A DNA stretch of 49,008 bases from positions 1-49,008 of the forward strand of contig CACYCZ010000067.1 in the NCBI GenBank assembly GCA_902773055.1, written 5' to 3'. The first letter of the stretch is position 1; the number at the start of each line of letters is the position of its first letter. This DNA is from an uncultured Bacteroidales bacterium. Lineage in GTDB: Bacteria; Bacteroidota; Bacteroidia; Bacteroidales; Bacteroidaceae. The notes under the pieces were generated by a model. It saw only the letters and a list, made by a program, of their open reading frames with translations. It ran no database searches and had not been told where the DNA came from. Made by a program: the position numbers and the translations under genes. Positions 8,485 through 17,150 of this stretch are shown piece by piece.

Positions 8485-11331
8485 TTAAAAACTTTTTAAC
8501 TTTTTATTGCATAATTGAGTGAAGGGACAGAATTTACATTCTGGTTCTGTCCTATAATTGTAAGCATCTCTCTGCATTTCTTGAATACGACTTATGAGTT
8601 CTTCCCGAAATGTATCTGCCAATTCACCTTGAAATTTGTAAATTTCCTTTTCTGAATTTTTGTTGTTTTTTTGTTGCAGATAGGGCGAATAGTTTTTGTT
8701 GCCGGTTTTCTGAGTAAAAAGCAGCAAAGGTGCAATAGGTAGTTTTAAGCCGAAAGGCTCATCTTGTTCGCTGCATGCCTGACTATATATAAAGGTTTGA
8801 AATATATAATGTTTGTCAGACTCAGTAAAGAGACTGGGAATATCCGTGAATCTGACTTTGGAGTCTTGGTAATTACCTGTTTTGTAGTCAACGATGCGTA
8901 AGGTATACTGGTCATTGATTCTGACAACATCCAATCTGTCAATGTAGCCGCCGATGGCGATTCCCTCAATGATGGTATCGTATTTCTTTTCCATAGAAAC
9001 GATATGCAGGTCATCCCATTGTGCATCAAAGAGAAGTAGATTCTTCAGATATGATTTGATAACCTTAAATTCAGCAGTATGTGTTTCTCTGCTGTAGAGA
9101 GCAAGCTCTGGATGTTGTTCGATGAATTTTCTGCCAGCCTGTTGCCTGTCTCGGTGCGATTTGTAAATAATGCTTACATCTCTTGTTTCCTGGATATATT
9201 TTTCTAATAGAGCGGTATTGCTCAATGCATCATTGCCACTGACAATAAAGAAAGCTTTTGCGAGAATTTGTTCTATCTTGACGCTGTCTTCAGCTAAATG
9301 CTTTATTTCTGCTGAAGATATGGGATACCCATATAAGTCTGTATCTCTTTCTTTGATAAGATATTCAAAGCATAGTTGGCTGGCCTCATGAAAGATGGAG
9401 CCTTGTGTGTTTGCCGGTAAAATCAGGCTGTCGCGAATATCTTCCTGCAGATATGCGATATCGCAAAAATAGAATTTCATCGGACATTCTGTGTAATGGT
9501 TGATGGCACTGGGCGACAGATGTGTTTTTTCTTTCATGAAGTTTTGTACCTCATTCTCAGCTATCCCTGGTATTGTTTCTACATTGTTATACTGCAGTTC
9601 TTTTAACTTGAGTTCTTTAATGTTAAAAGTCGTGTTGTATTGCAGTTGCTGAAGGAAGCGGGAAATTTCGCAATTGTTTTCCCCCAGAGTGTTATACATA
9701 TAAGTGATATGCTTGCACCGTTGCAGTAATCTGAAGAAGTTGTATGCATAGATTTCACTTTCTTCTTCATCGGTAGTCAATTTAAAAACCCTTCGCAGGT
9801 CATAGGGAAGGAAGGAGTGGTCAGTGGAAGTTTTGGGAATGTTGCCTTCGTTGACGCCCAGAATGAGTATTTCGTCAAAATCCAGATTACGCGTTTCTAA
9901 CATACCCATAATCTGAAGCCCTACAGCCGGTTCGCCTTTGAAAGGGATTGTCTGGGACTTCAGGGTCTGCATTAATAGTCCTTTCAACGTGTTGCCATCA
10001 ATATTCAAGATGTGTTCAGCTAAGATATCCTTGAAGCGGTTAATGGTAGTGTAGCACTGAAAAAATGATTCGGCATAAAGGTTACCCTCCCATGTGTTTT
10101 GTGGATGGGCGGCAAGTGTCTTATGGGCTTCTGAGTATAGTTGCTCTCCGAGTCGGTACAACTGCTCAGACGGATTCTCCTGTTCTTTGAGGTATTCTGT
10201 GTCCATGTATCTGACAACAAAACTGTAAGCAGGAGTGTTGCCGAGAGGAAATCCCTTGGTAATATTGACTTCTCTGACTTTCTTGCCAGGAGTGTTGCTG
10301 TTTTCTCCAGGGATGGTATGCAGAACAGCCTGTAGTTGGTTTTCATCGCATAGTATAACTGCTGTGCGTCGCTCTTCTGCGGATGTCAGGTTTTGGCTCA
10401 GCCATTGGGTGACATAGTGTGCCTGTGCATTGTTTGATGACGTGCTGATAAATTCAATGTCGGGATGCTCAATGTGGTTTTCTTTCTCAAAAGGAATGGT
10501 ATTATGGAATTCTCTGACATTCTCTTTAAGTGTGTGGATGAAAGTAAACTGTGATTCTTTTTCCCAGAAGTATTGGTCGCAATCCCAATAGAAAGAGGCT
10601 TTGCCCAGATCACGGATGTATTGGAACAATCTGCGTTCTGATTGTAACAATACGTTGAATCCGATGAATACAAAGTGCTCATATTGTTTTGGCAACTGTA
10701 GCGTACCTTTCTCCAGCGATTCTACGACGAACCTGTTTCGTGCTCCGCTGTATGCTTCGCCGCGCTCTGCCAGTTTGGCATTAAAGGCTATATAAATGTT
10801 GTATAGATTGTTCCAAATATGTTGGTATTCCTTCTTGACAGATTTCTTGGTGTTTTCTTTCTTCCTTTGTGGAATGTCCAGGAAGATGTCTTTGAGAATC
10901 TGTGTGGTTTCGTCATCTCCCAGTTCCTCCAGTTTCCATATTTCAGAAGCATTAGTCAGGATTCGCTTGGGGTCAACCATGTTTTTGTCAATGTTATTGA
11001 AGTCATTGATGAGCTGTTGGCCCCATGTGTAGAAGTAGTTGATGTCAAACATGTCGTCATCTTCCTTCTTGGCTATTTCCCTGTATATTTTATACAGTAG
11101 AAATGTGGAGCGGATCGGGTCGTCGTGCTTGAGAGGACACAGGAGGTCAAACAAATCATTAATGCTGTAATAGGTTGGTGCCCATAAGGGATTGTTGCCT
11201 ATGATTTGAAAGAAGTATTCTGTCATGAAAATGCTGGCGCGCTTGTTGGGGAAAATGATGGCAACATTGCTCATGTCGTTGCCATATTTTTTATATAAGT
11301 CAAGTGCGATTTCTTTCAGGAAAGGTGTCAT
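8485..11331 (-). CDS. addB: AddB-like PD-(D/E)XK nuclease of the AddAB recombination complex
   Basis: Partner subunit of a double-strand-break end-processing helicase-nuclease. The N-terminus (NVAIIFPNKRASIFMTEYF) is a degenerate UvrD-like fold. The C-terminal RecB-type nuclease starts at about residue 605 (LSPSAINHYTECPMKF) and contains GSIFHEA and the catalytic IVDYKTGN near 814. Four cysteines, one in YTECPM and three in ECKFCPFTQLC at the C-terminus, match the iron-sulfur staple known in AddB. The start at 11331 is set by a four-base ATGA overlap with the stop codon of the upstream addA gene, showing translational coupling; the frame continues upstream but inside addA. With addA immediately before it, assignment to AddAB is strong even though sequence divergence in this family is high. 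Confidence 0.88.
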   Translation of the reverse strand: MTPFLKEIALDLYKKYGNDMSNVAIIFPNKRASIFMTEYFFQIIGNNPLWAPTYYSINDLFDLLCPLKHDDPIRSTFLLYKIYREIAKKEDDDMFDINYFYTWGQQLINDFNNIDKNMVDPKRILTNASEIWKLEELGDDETTQILKDIFLDIPQRKKENTKKSVKKEYQHIWNNLYNIYIAFNAKLAERGEAYSGARNRFVVESLEKGTLQLPKQYEHFVFIGFNVLLQSERRLFQYIRDLGKASFYWDCDQYFWEKESQFTFIHTLKENVREFHNTIPFEKENHIEHPDIEFISTSSNNAQAHYVTQWLSQNLTSAEERRTAVILCDENQLQAVLHTIPGENSNTPGKKVREVNITKGFPLGNTPAYSFVVRYMDTEYLKEQENPSEQLYRLGEQLYSEAHKTLAAHPQNTWEGNLYAESFFQCYTTINRFKDILAEHILNIDGNTLKGLLMQTLKSQTIPFKGEPAVGLQIMGMLETRNLDFDEILILGVNEGNIPKTSTDHSFLPYDLRRVFKLTTDEEESEIYAYNFFRLLQRCKHITYMYNTLGENNCEISRFLQQLQYNTTFNIKELKLKELQYNNVETIPGIAENEVQNFMKEKTHLSPSAINHYTECPMKFYFCDIAYLQEDIRDSLILPANTQGSIFHEASQLCFEYLIKERDTDLYGYPISSAEIKHLAEDSVKIEQILAKAFFIVSGNDALSNTALLEKYIQETRDVSIIYKSHRDRQQAGRKFIEQHPELALYSRETHTAEFKVIKSYLKNLLLFDAQWDDLHIVSMEKKYDTIIEGIAIGGYIDRLDVVRINDQYTLRIVDYKTGNYQDSKVRFTDIPSLFTESDKHYIFQTFIYSQACSEQDEPFGLKLPIAPLLLFTQKTGNKNYSPYLQQKNNKNSEKEIYKFQGELADTFREELISRIQEMQRDAYNYRTEPECKFCPFTQLCNKKLKSF

Positions 11332-14300
11332 AGGGTAATCTCTATAGTGTCTGTTGTGTGTTCTCCGATATACCACAGGTAGCCTGTGGTGTTGTTGAAT
11401 CCCATTTTTTTCATTAATGCCATGTATCGTCGGACTTGTTCTTTATGTTCTTCGCTTCTTTGTGCAAATTTAAAGTCTACGACAATACATTGGTCGTTTT
11501 TAATCATGACTCGGTCCGGGCGGTGTTGTTTGTGTTCTCCTTCCGGACCTCTCTCAAGGATGCTGCATTCTCTGAATAATGTCCAGGAGCCGTCAAACCA
11601 ACTGGCTGCCAACTTGTTTTCCCAACTGTTCCGGATAATTCTGGATATTTCACCGGCTTGTATGTCAGAGGCTATTATACCTTGTTTCCGGAAGAGTGCG
11701 ATGACGTCATCTGTGTCTTGAACCGTGTCAATGGCAGAATAGATGAGGTGTAGTTGTTGGCCATGCTTGCAGGCTTCTGTATTGTATTTCTTTTCATCGG
11801 GATAGAGAAAACTGTAGGAGTCGGTTGACTGGCGGAATTCATATCTTTCTTCCAGATGCTGCAGTCTCAATGGTATACAGTTGTTTTCCTGCGGTGTATG
11901 TGTATAGATAATCTCGCCCGTCTGATAGGTAATACATTCCTGATCTGTTGCAGCTTCCTCAAAGACACTTGCCGGATATCGTTCAATATCGGTTTTGTTG
12001 AGGTAGCTCTGAAGATAGAACATGATGTTGTTAACCGGCGAATTTCCCTCTACGTCATATTTTCCCGAGATGAATAGATTCCTTTTTGCTCTGGTGAGGG
12101 CAACATAGAGGGTGTTGATGCTGTCGATATGCTGCATGAAGACTTCTTCATTGTAGTTGTCGGCATAAATTGATTCAGCCGCTTTTTTTACAGTTTGAAT
12201 AGGCAGTAATGGCATACCATTGTAGGGCGCATTGGGAGGGCTGCACCATATGTTGTTGTCCTTGAACTTTCGGTTTAGGATGTCAAAATCGCAGAATGGT
12301 ACGAAGATATTGCCGTTTTCAAGTCCCTTGGCTTTGTGTATTGTCAGGATTTGTATTCCTGTACTGATTCCTTGGATTGTTTTTTCGCAGAGGGTATCGT
12401 CCCAGTAATCAAGAAAAGAATCCAGATCTGAGATATTCTGACGGGAAAAAGCCGTGATATGGTCAAAGAGGCAGAGTATATATGCGTCATCTTCAAGTGG
12501 CTTGTCTGCGTTGTCAGTGTACAGAAACATTCTGGCCAGTCTTTCTGCCATTTCATAGAGGGGCAGTTCTTTCAGGTATGCGCAGGGGGAACAGGTTGTC
12601 GTGCCGTTTGAGGTAGTTGATTCTATATACCCGGACGGCAGCATACCGGCATAGTCTTGCCGGGTGTATCGCTGACGGATTTCTTCCCATCCGATATTGT
12701 TGTTCAGAATGTTGTGCTGATAGTGGTATATGACGTAAAACAAGGCAATGTTGTTTTGCGTCTGCAGAAACCGCATGGCATTGATGAGAATGTTTACTGA
12801 TACGGAGGAAGACAGCCGGAAAGCTTCTGAAGAAACAATGTCCAGATGGTCATAGGGGCCTGTTGCGTCGGGTTTGTGATTTTTTGTCAGGAATTCGGTT
12901 ATCAACCCGGCCTCGTGGTGGCTTCTTACCAGTATGCTGATGTCCGACATTGGTACATCGTGTCTGACCAGGTCGTTGATTTGATCCATCATGTTCCCTA
13001 TGATGATGTCGGATGACGGGGGTGTCTTTCTGTAGGGGTGGAAGTCTATGCTGACATATCCGCCGGAATGTTGGTTTTTATAATATTCTGCAAGGATTTC
13101 TGGGCGGAATTGTTCGTCATAGATATCTTTGATGATACCCTTGTATGCAGAGTATTTTTCAGCAATGTCGCTGTCCATCTGTTCAGAGATGAACTTGAAG
13201 AGCGAAAGGTTGAATCTGACAATGTTTTCGTGGCTGCGGAAATTCCTTTTCTGTTGCAGGATCTCTCCCATGTCGTTGCGAAAATATTCTCCCAAATGTT
13301 CTTCGCTGTCAATCTCTTTCAATAGTTTCCAGTCGCCCCCTCGCCATCGGTAAATGCTCTGTTTTACATCTCCGACGATCAGTACGGTCCCTCCCTTGTC
13401 AAGAATCTCTCTGACCAGTGGCTTGAACAACTCCCATTGCAGACGGGATGTATCCTGAAATTCATCAATCATGATGTGGGAGTAGCGTATGCCGGCTTTT
13501 TCAAGAATAAATTCAGCATCGCCTGTCTGCATTTCCCTGAAGAGGGTGACGGGTGCCTTGCTCAGCATGGTGGAATCTTTTTCCCGTTCAATTTTGTCCA
13601 TGAGTTCCTGTACCCGGCTGAGCAGACACAGTTCGTGCAGGTGCTGAAGTGACAGTTGTACCGAATTGACTTCAGGGATGTTCGTCCTGACCAGATTCTC
13701 TAATTTGTTTAACAGGGCCATTGACGGCAGTGTGTCATGGATATCTGTACATTCTTTTTCCCACAGGTCTTCGTCGGCCAGTTTGTTCCTCACGGTAGTG
13801 GCAAGTAGTTTAGGTGATGCTGTATAGGGCGATTGCAGGTATTCCCGTATGCTCTCCATAAAGGTTCTGATGCTTCTTGCCACGCTTGCCCGCCACGGAT
13901 AGTGGCTATATTGCCGGTCAAACAGAGCTGCCTGTTCTTTCAGGGGCGTAATGAACGTGTTGTCCAGGTAGTTTTGCAATGATTTTCTGTAAGCCATGAC
14001 TTTGTCATGGGTGTCTACGCTGTCGGAAATGATGTCTTCGTTTATCAGGAAATCTTCTTTAGTCAGCTGACGGCACAGTTTCTTTATTGTCTTGCGGATG
14101 TCCGGCGATTTGTTTTCGTGGAGATTATCTTCCAGAAAATTGTCTATTTTTTTCCTGACCTCATCGCTCTCGTTTTTATAGTTTTTCAGCATGAGGTCTA
14201 CGCTCTTGTTTATGACGCTGTCAGTGTCCAGGTCTATTTCGTAGTTGGCGCGGAGGTGCAGTCTGTGAGCCAGTCCGGCAAGGAGAATCTGCAGGAAAGA

Positions 14301-14648
14301 GTCGATAGTCCGTACGGCGAAATGGTCGTAGTCATTCAGTATTTGGGTAAGAATGGACTTTGCTTTCGTCTGCAGGTCATTCGGAAGGGTGCCCGACGGC
14401 ATGAAACCCTCCACTTTTTTCATAAAGGCGCTGTCTCTGCCCAGTTCGCCGGTACCTATTTTATGTAGGTTGGAAAGGATGCGTTGTTTCATCTCTGCAG
14501 TTGCCTTGTTGGTAAAGGTTACTGCCAATATAGAGCGAAACGAGACATTATTCAGCAGTAGCGCTATGTAGCGTGCCGCAAGGGTAAATGTCTTCCCAGA
14601 GCCTGCCGATGCTCTGTATACTGACAGGCTTTTGGGGGTGTCGGGCAT
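11328..14648 (-). CDS. addA: AddA-like UvrD/RecB-family helicase-nuclease
   Basis: ATP-dependent DNA helicase with a C-terminal nuclease, which with AddB resects double-strand breaks for RecA loading. Superfamily 1 motifs are in order: Walker A ASAGSGKT (about residues 12-20), TFTNKATAEMK, DEFQDTSRLQW near 398, GDVKQSIYRWRGGD, the ILTIHKAKGLE segment near 771 and YVALTRAKRNLF near 852. The C-terminal RecB-type nuclease shows RPDRVMI and VVDFKFA near 1058, the paired acidic and D-x-K catalytic elements. The length of 1106 aa fits AddA. It starts 40 bp downstream of the TlpA-like gene and overlaps addB by four bases, so the three genes probably share a transcript. Confidence 0.93.
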   Translation of the reverse strand: MPDTPKSLSVYRASAGSGKTFTLAARYIALLLNNVSFRSILAVTFTNKATAEMKQRILSNLHKIGTGELGRDSAFMKKVEGFMPSGTLPNDLQTKAKSILTQILNDYDHFAVRTIDSFLQILLAGLAHRLHLRANYEIDLDTDSVINKSVDLMLKNYKNESDEVRKKIDNFLEDNLHENKSPDIRKTIKKLCRQLTKEDFLINEDIISDSVDTHDKVMAYRKSLQNYLDNTFITPLKEQAALFDRQYSHYPWRASVARSIRTFMESIREYLQSPYTASPKLLATTVRNKLADEDLWEKECTDIHDTLPSMALLNKLENLVRTNIPEVNSVQLSLQHLHELCLLSRVQELMDKIEREKDSTMLSKAPVTLFREMQTGDAEFILEKAGIRYSHIMIDEFQDTSRLQWELFKPLVREILDKGGTVLIVGDVKQSIYRWRGGDWKLLKEIDSEEHLGEYFRNDMGEILQQKRNFRSHENIVRFNLSLFKFISEQMDSDIAEKYSAYKGIIKDIYDEQFRPEILAEYYKNQHSGGYVSIDFHPYRKTPPSSDIIIGNMMDQINDLVRHDVPMSDISILVRSHHEAGLITEFLTKNHKPDATGPYDHLDIVSSEAFRLSSSVSVNILINAMRFLQTQNNIALFYVIYHYQHNILNNNIGWEEIRQRYTRQDYAGMLPSGYIESTTSNGTTTCSPCAYLKELPLYEMAERLARMFLYTDNADKPLEDDAYILCLFDHITAFSRQNISDLDSFLDYWDDTLCEKTIQGISTGIQILTIHKAKGLENGNIFVPFCDFDILNRKFKDNNIWCSPPNAPYNGMPLLPIQTVKKAAESIYADNYNEEVFMQHIDSINTLYVALTRAKRNLFISGKYDVEGNSPVNNIMFYLQSYLNKTDIERYPASVFEEAATDQECITYQTGEIIYTHTPQENNCIPLRLQHLEERYEFRQSTDSYSFLYPDEKKYNTEACKHGQQLHLIYSAIDTVQDTDDVIALFRKQGIIASDIQAGEISRIIRNSWENKLAASWFDGSWTLFRECSILERGPEGEHKQHRPDRVMIKNDQCIVVDFKFAQRSEEHKEQVRRYMALMKKMGFNNTTGYLWYIGEHTTDTIEITL

Positions 14649-14688
14649 AGAGATATCTAAATAAAAACTTTCCTTCTTTGTGGAATCT

Positions 14689-15234
14689 TTATTTTGTCAA
14701 GGCCTTGTCTATTTCAGCCTGTATGGTTTCGTCACCGGGATAACCGCCGGTACTGATGTTGTCGTATGCAACTGAGCCGTCGCTGTTCAGTATCATGTAG
14801 GTGGGAATGCCGTTGATGCCCAGTCCCTTCAGAAGTGAGGAGAATTGTTCGTCGCTCAAGCGGTAATGGTAGCCTTTGATGTTTTTGATGGCATTGTCCC
14901 ATGCGGCTTTGGGTGAGGTCTCACCGGTAATGTATACGAATGCAATATTCTTCTTGTTTTTCAAATATTGCTCCTTGATAGGGTCTATTTTCTTCATGGC
15001 CATCATGCAGGGACCGCACCATGTTGCCCAAAAATCCAATATGGCAACTTTTCCTTTGAACTGGGTTTTTACGGCATCCAGAATTTTCTTGTTGTCTACC
15101 GTCTTGGGCAGGTTGACGATGCTGACGCCTTCAGGTAATTGGGGCGCATTTGTCTTGGCTTGGTTACTCTTTTGTGCACAACTGCTTAAAGGCAAAAGCA
15201 GTGCGAGTGTCAGGACATAAAATAACTTTTTCAT
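14689..15234 (-). CDS. TlpA/ResA-like thioredoxin lipoprotein
   Basis: Predicted periplasmic, membrane-anchored thiol-disulfide oxidoreductase. The leader MKKLFYVLTLALLLPLSSC ends in a lipobox (LSSC). The thioredoxin domain contains the redox motif WATWCGPCMMAMKK near residue 73 and the cis-proline loop GINGIPTYMILNSDG. The length (181 aa) is typical for single-domain TlpA-like proteins. It heads the operon containing addA and addB, with a TATATTTG promoter box 35 bp upstream. A functional link between an envelope thiol protein and the DNA repair genes is not evident and may simply be shared transcription. The substrate is unknown. Confidence 0.9.
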   Translation of the reverse strand: MKKLFYVLTLALLLPLSSCAQKSNQAKTNAPQLPEGVSIVNLPKTVDNKKILDAVKTQFKGKVAILDFWATWCGPCMMAMKKIDPIKEQYLKNKKNIAFVYITGETSPKAAWDNAIKNIKGYHYRLSDEQFSSLLKGLGINGIPTYMILNSDGSVAYDNISTGGYPGDETIQAEIDKALTK

Positions 15235-15268
15235 CTTGAAATAATAAATAGGTTTGAAGTATCATCTG

Positions 15269-15276
15269 CAAATATA
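15269..15276 (-). promoter_or_regulatory. Promoter -7 box of the tlpA-like/addAB operon
   Basis: TATATTTG on the minus strand, followed by CAGATG, matches TAnnTTTG, 35 bp before the first gene. No TTTG at -33. Confidence 0.6.
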
Positions 15277-15450
15277 TAATTTTCTTTTTTCCTGCTATGG
15301 GTTTGTTGTGTAAAAAAATAAAAAAATCATTGTCGCTATGCTTCGTGTACTCATTGGCACCAGGGGAGCAGCGGTTGGCTCCAACATTTCTTTTTTTAGA
15401 AAAATTAACAGTGTTTAATTGTTTTTATATTTGGAAATATGTGCTTCAAA

Positions 15451-15568
15451 TTTCCCCGGCCTCGGCGTTTTCACTGGCAGGCCTGACAGTTTCAACGCGC
15501 AGGCCTGCCAGTGAAAACTCGTAGGCCTGCAAAAATCACCCCCTCTGCAGTGTATTCTGAGAGGGTTG
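15451..15568 (+). repeat. 118-bp palindromic element, copy 1
   Basis: The core is a perfect 19-bp inverted repeat: GTTTTCACTGGCAGGCCTG at 15467-15485 and its complement at 15500-15518, separated by the 14-nt loop ACAGTTTCAACGCG. The left flank is 16 bp (TTTCCCCG...) and the right flank is 50 bp (GTAGGCCTGC..., CCCCCTCTGCAGTG..., GAGGGTTG). The same 118-bp unit occurs at 48491-48608 in the opposite orientation, with identical segment lengths. There is no coding capacity that I recognise. It could be a REP-like element, an insertion target or an RNA hairpin. Confidence 0.85.
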
Positions 15569-15795
15569 CTTTTGAGAAATGAAAATCTGCCACATGGTGT
15601 AAAGAAATGTAAAAAAACAGAGGGGTGTATTTATTATTTATCTGTTATCTTATAGTTGCTGTAAAGTCCTGTCAAAGGGCTTGGAATTGACTGTTATGGA
15701 ATCTGGCGGACTGAGGTTGTCGGCATGGTACGTAAAAAAATTGTCCGATAGAAAAATAATTAGCAAGCGTTGTGGATGTAATTTGGAAAATAATG

Positions 15796-15803
15796 TAATT
15801 TTG
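15796..15803 (+). promoter_or_regulatory. Promoter -7 box of the EEP operon
   Basis: TAATTTTG matches TAnnTTTG, 72 bp upstream of the first gene of the operon. Confidence 0.5.
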
Positions 15804-15875
15804 TCTTGTATTAGTTCTGATAGTATAAATACAAAAGAGTGTATAGCAAGGACTCTGTCATTTTAATAGAGCAGT

Positions 15876-17117
15876 ATGAATGTAAAATTCAGGATGCCTA
15901 AGTTCAGGAAAATGAACTCTGCGAGAGGCGTGATCAGAGAGATGCTGATGACCATTATTGCTACCAGCATATCCATCGTACTTACCTTCGGTACGGGCAT
16001 GTGGCTGGACTACAGGCAGAAAGTGAAGGACAGTCGCCAGATGGCCATGATGGTTATACACGACATGGACAATAGCATTCAGATGTTCAAAGACGAGGCC
16101 AATAGGGAGAAAAACGAATATCTGGTTGTCAATTACGTTTCAGACCATCTGGACCAGATAGAACTCATGTCGGCAGATACTCTGGAACGGGTATGGGATT
16201 TCCTGGTTGGATATGAGCAGTTGTATTTGGACGATTCAAATGAGCGCATCTTCAACAGTAGTCAGGAGACATGGAAAATTCTGGACAACCCCACGTTTAT
16301 CAGTTTGGTGCAGACATTCTACTCGGAACGACGGCATTGCTTTTCCACCTTTGAGAAAGAAATAAATTTCAGGAAACCCTTGACGGCTGAAGTGGAACGG
16401 GAGTTGCAGATACAGGCATACGGCACCTTCTACAATGTAGCGAAGGCTCCAGAGTTGCTGAGAAAGGTGCTTTCCGACAAGAATGTAAAATACTATATTG
16501 ACTGGTCAACCGGTCGTGTCCGTTTCTATGAAAATGTGAGCGCATCATGGCAGGAGGCCAGTGACCGTGCTAAATTTCTGATGAATATCAGCGACGAGGA
16601 ACTCAGTGAATTCGTTGCTCTGAAGGACCAGCGAGGCGAACTCGTCAAGGAAAAAGATCTCTACGGCGAGTGGGAATGCACATCGACAAAGGGAGATAAT
16701 ACCGAGCGTATCATCTTCAACCGTGACCACACCTTCAGCCATCAGGTAACGAGTCACTATAAATCTTCTATCTGGCAGGGCGATCTCTTGAGGCGCCACA
16801 GTTACACGGGAAAATGGGAACTGGCAGGAGATTCGCTTATCAGAGACTATGATGCAGGTGACCGCAATGAATTGGACTTCAGTCAAATAACTTACACGGA
16901 GGAAGTGAAAGACTCTGTAGAGCGTTTGATGGCAAAAACTCAGAAAAGTATTGTGGAGGCAAATGAAAGAAGCAAGACTCGGTCTTCCATTGGCCGCAGG
17001 GCCAACGCGGCTTCAATCGATAAGTCGGGCAATAAGATAGAACTGGCACGGACAGAGTTGGAAGATAACGGTAAGGAAACCACGAAGACGGCATATATGA
17101 CAAGAGTCAGACATTAG
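15876..17117 (+). CDS. Single-pass membrane protein of unknown function with a lipocalin-like segment
   Basis: I do not recognise a named family. A basic N-terminus (MNVKFRMPKFRKMNSARG) precedes one transmembrane helix at about residues 24-44 (MLMTIIATSISIVLTFGTGM). A long charged helical region follows (about 50-250). A short beta-rich stretch (about 262-345: GEWECTSTKG, IIFNRDHTFS, YTGKWELAGDSLIRDYD) looks like the lipocalin-like folds common in Bacteroidetes. The C-terminus is polar with many Lys, Arg and Ser. Most of the chain is expected outside the cytoplasm, but topology is uncertain. It lies 33 bp before the first EEP gene on the same strand, so co-transcription is likely. Confidence 0.75.
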   Translation: MNVKFRMPKFRKMNSARGVIREMLMTIIATSISIVLTFGTGMWLDYRQKVKDSRQMAMMVIHDMDNSIQMFKDEANREKNEYLVVNYVSDHLDQIELMSADTLERVWDFLVGYEQLYLDDSNERIFNSSQETWKILDNPTFISLVQTFYSERRHCFSTFEKEINFRKPLTAEVERELQIQAYGTFYNVAKAPELLRKVLSDKNVKYYIDWSTGRVRFYENVSASWQEASDRAKFLMNISDEELSEFVALKDQRGELVKEKDLYGEWECTSTKGDNTERIIFNRDHTFSHQVTSHYKSSIWQGDLLRRHSYTGKWELAGDSLIRDYDAGDRNELDFSQITYTEEVKDSVERLMAKTQKSIVEANERSKTRSSIGRRANAASIDKSGNKIELARTELEDNGKETTKTAYMTRVRH

Positions 17118-17150
17118 TATTCTGCATAGGAAAGGAGACAAAGGACGTTT

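Larger units (their letters stand above)
15235..15875. other. Intergenic region between tlpA-like gene and EEP operon
   Basis: This 640-bp region holds the tlpA promoter box, the palindromic element at 15451-15568 and the promoter box at 15796-15803. An open frame at 15681-15866 has no recognisable features and contains that promoter box, so I do not call it a gene. Confidence 0.6.

Noticed and set aside
15451-15568. Insertion sequence end or transposase remnant
   Set aside because: No transposase-like frame is near either copy, and the two copies have no IS-type terminal repeats with target duplications that I can see.
15681-15866. Open frame of 61 codons before the EEP operon
   Set aside because: The operon promoter box lies inside it and its translation is featureless.
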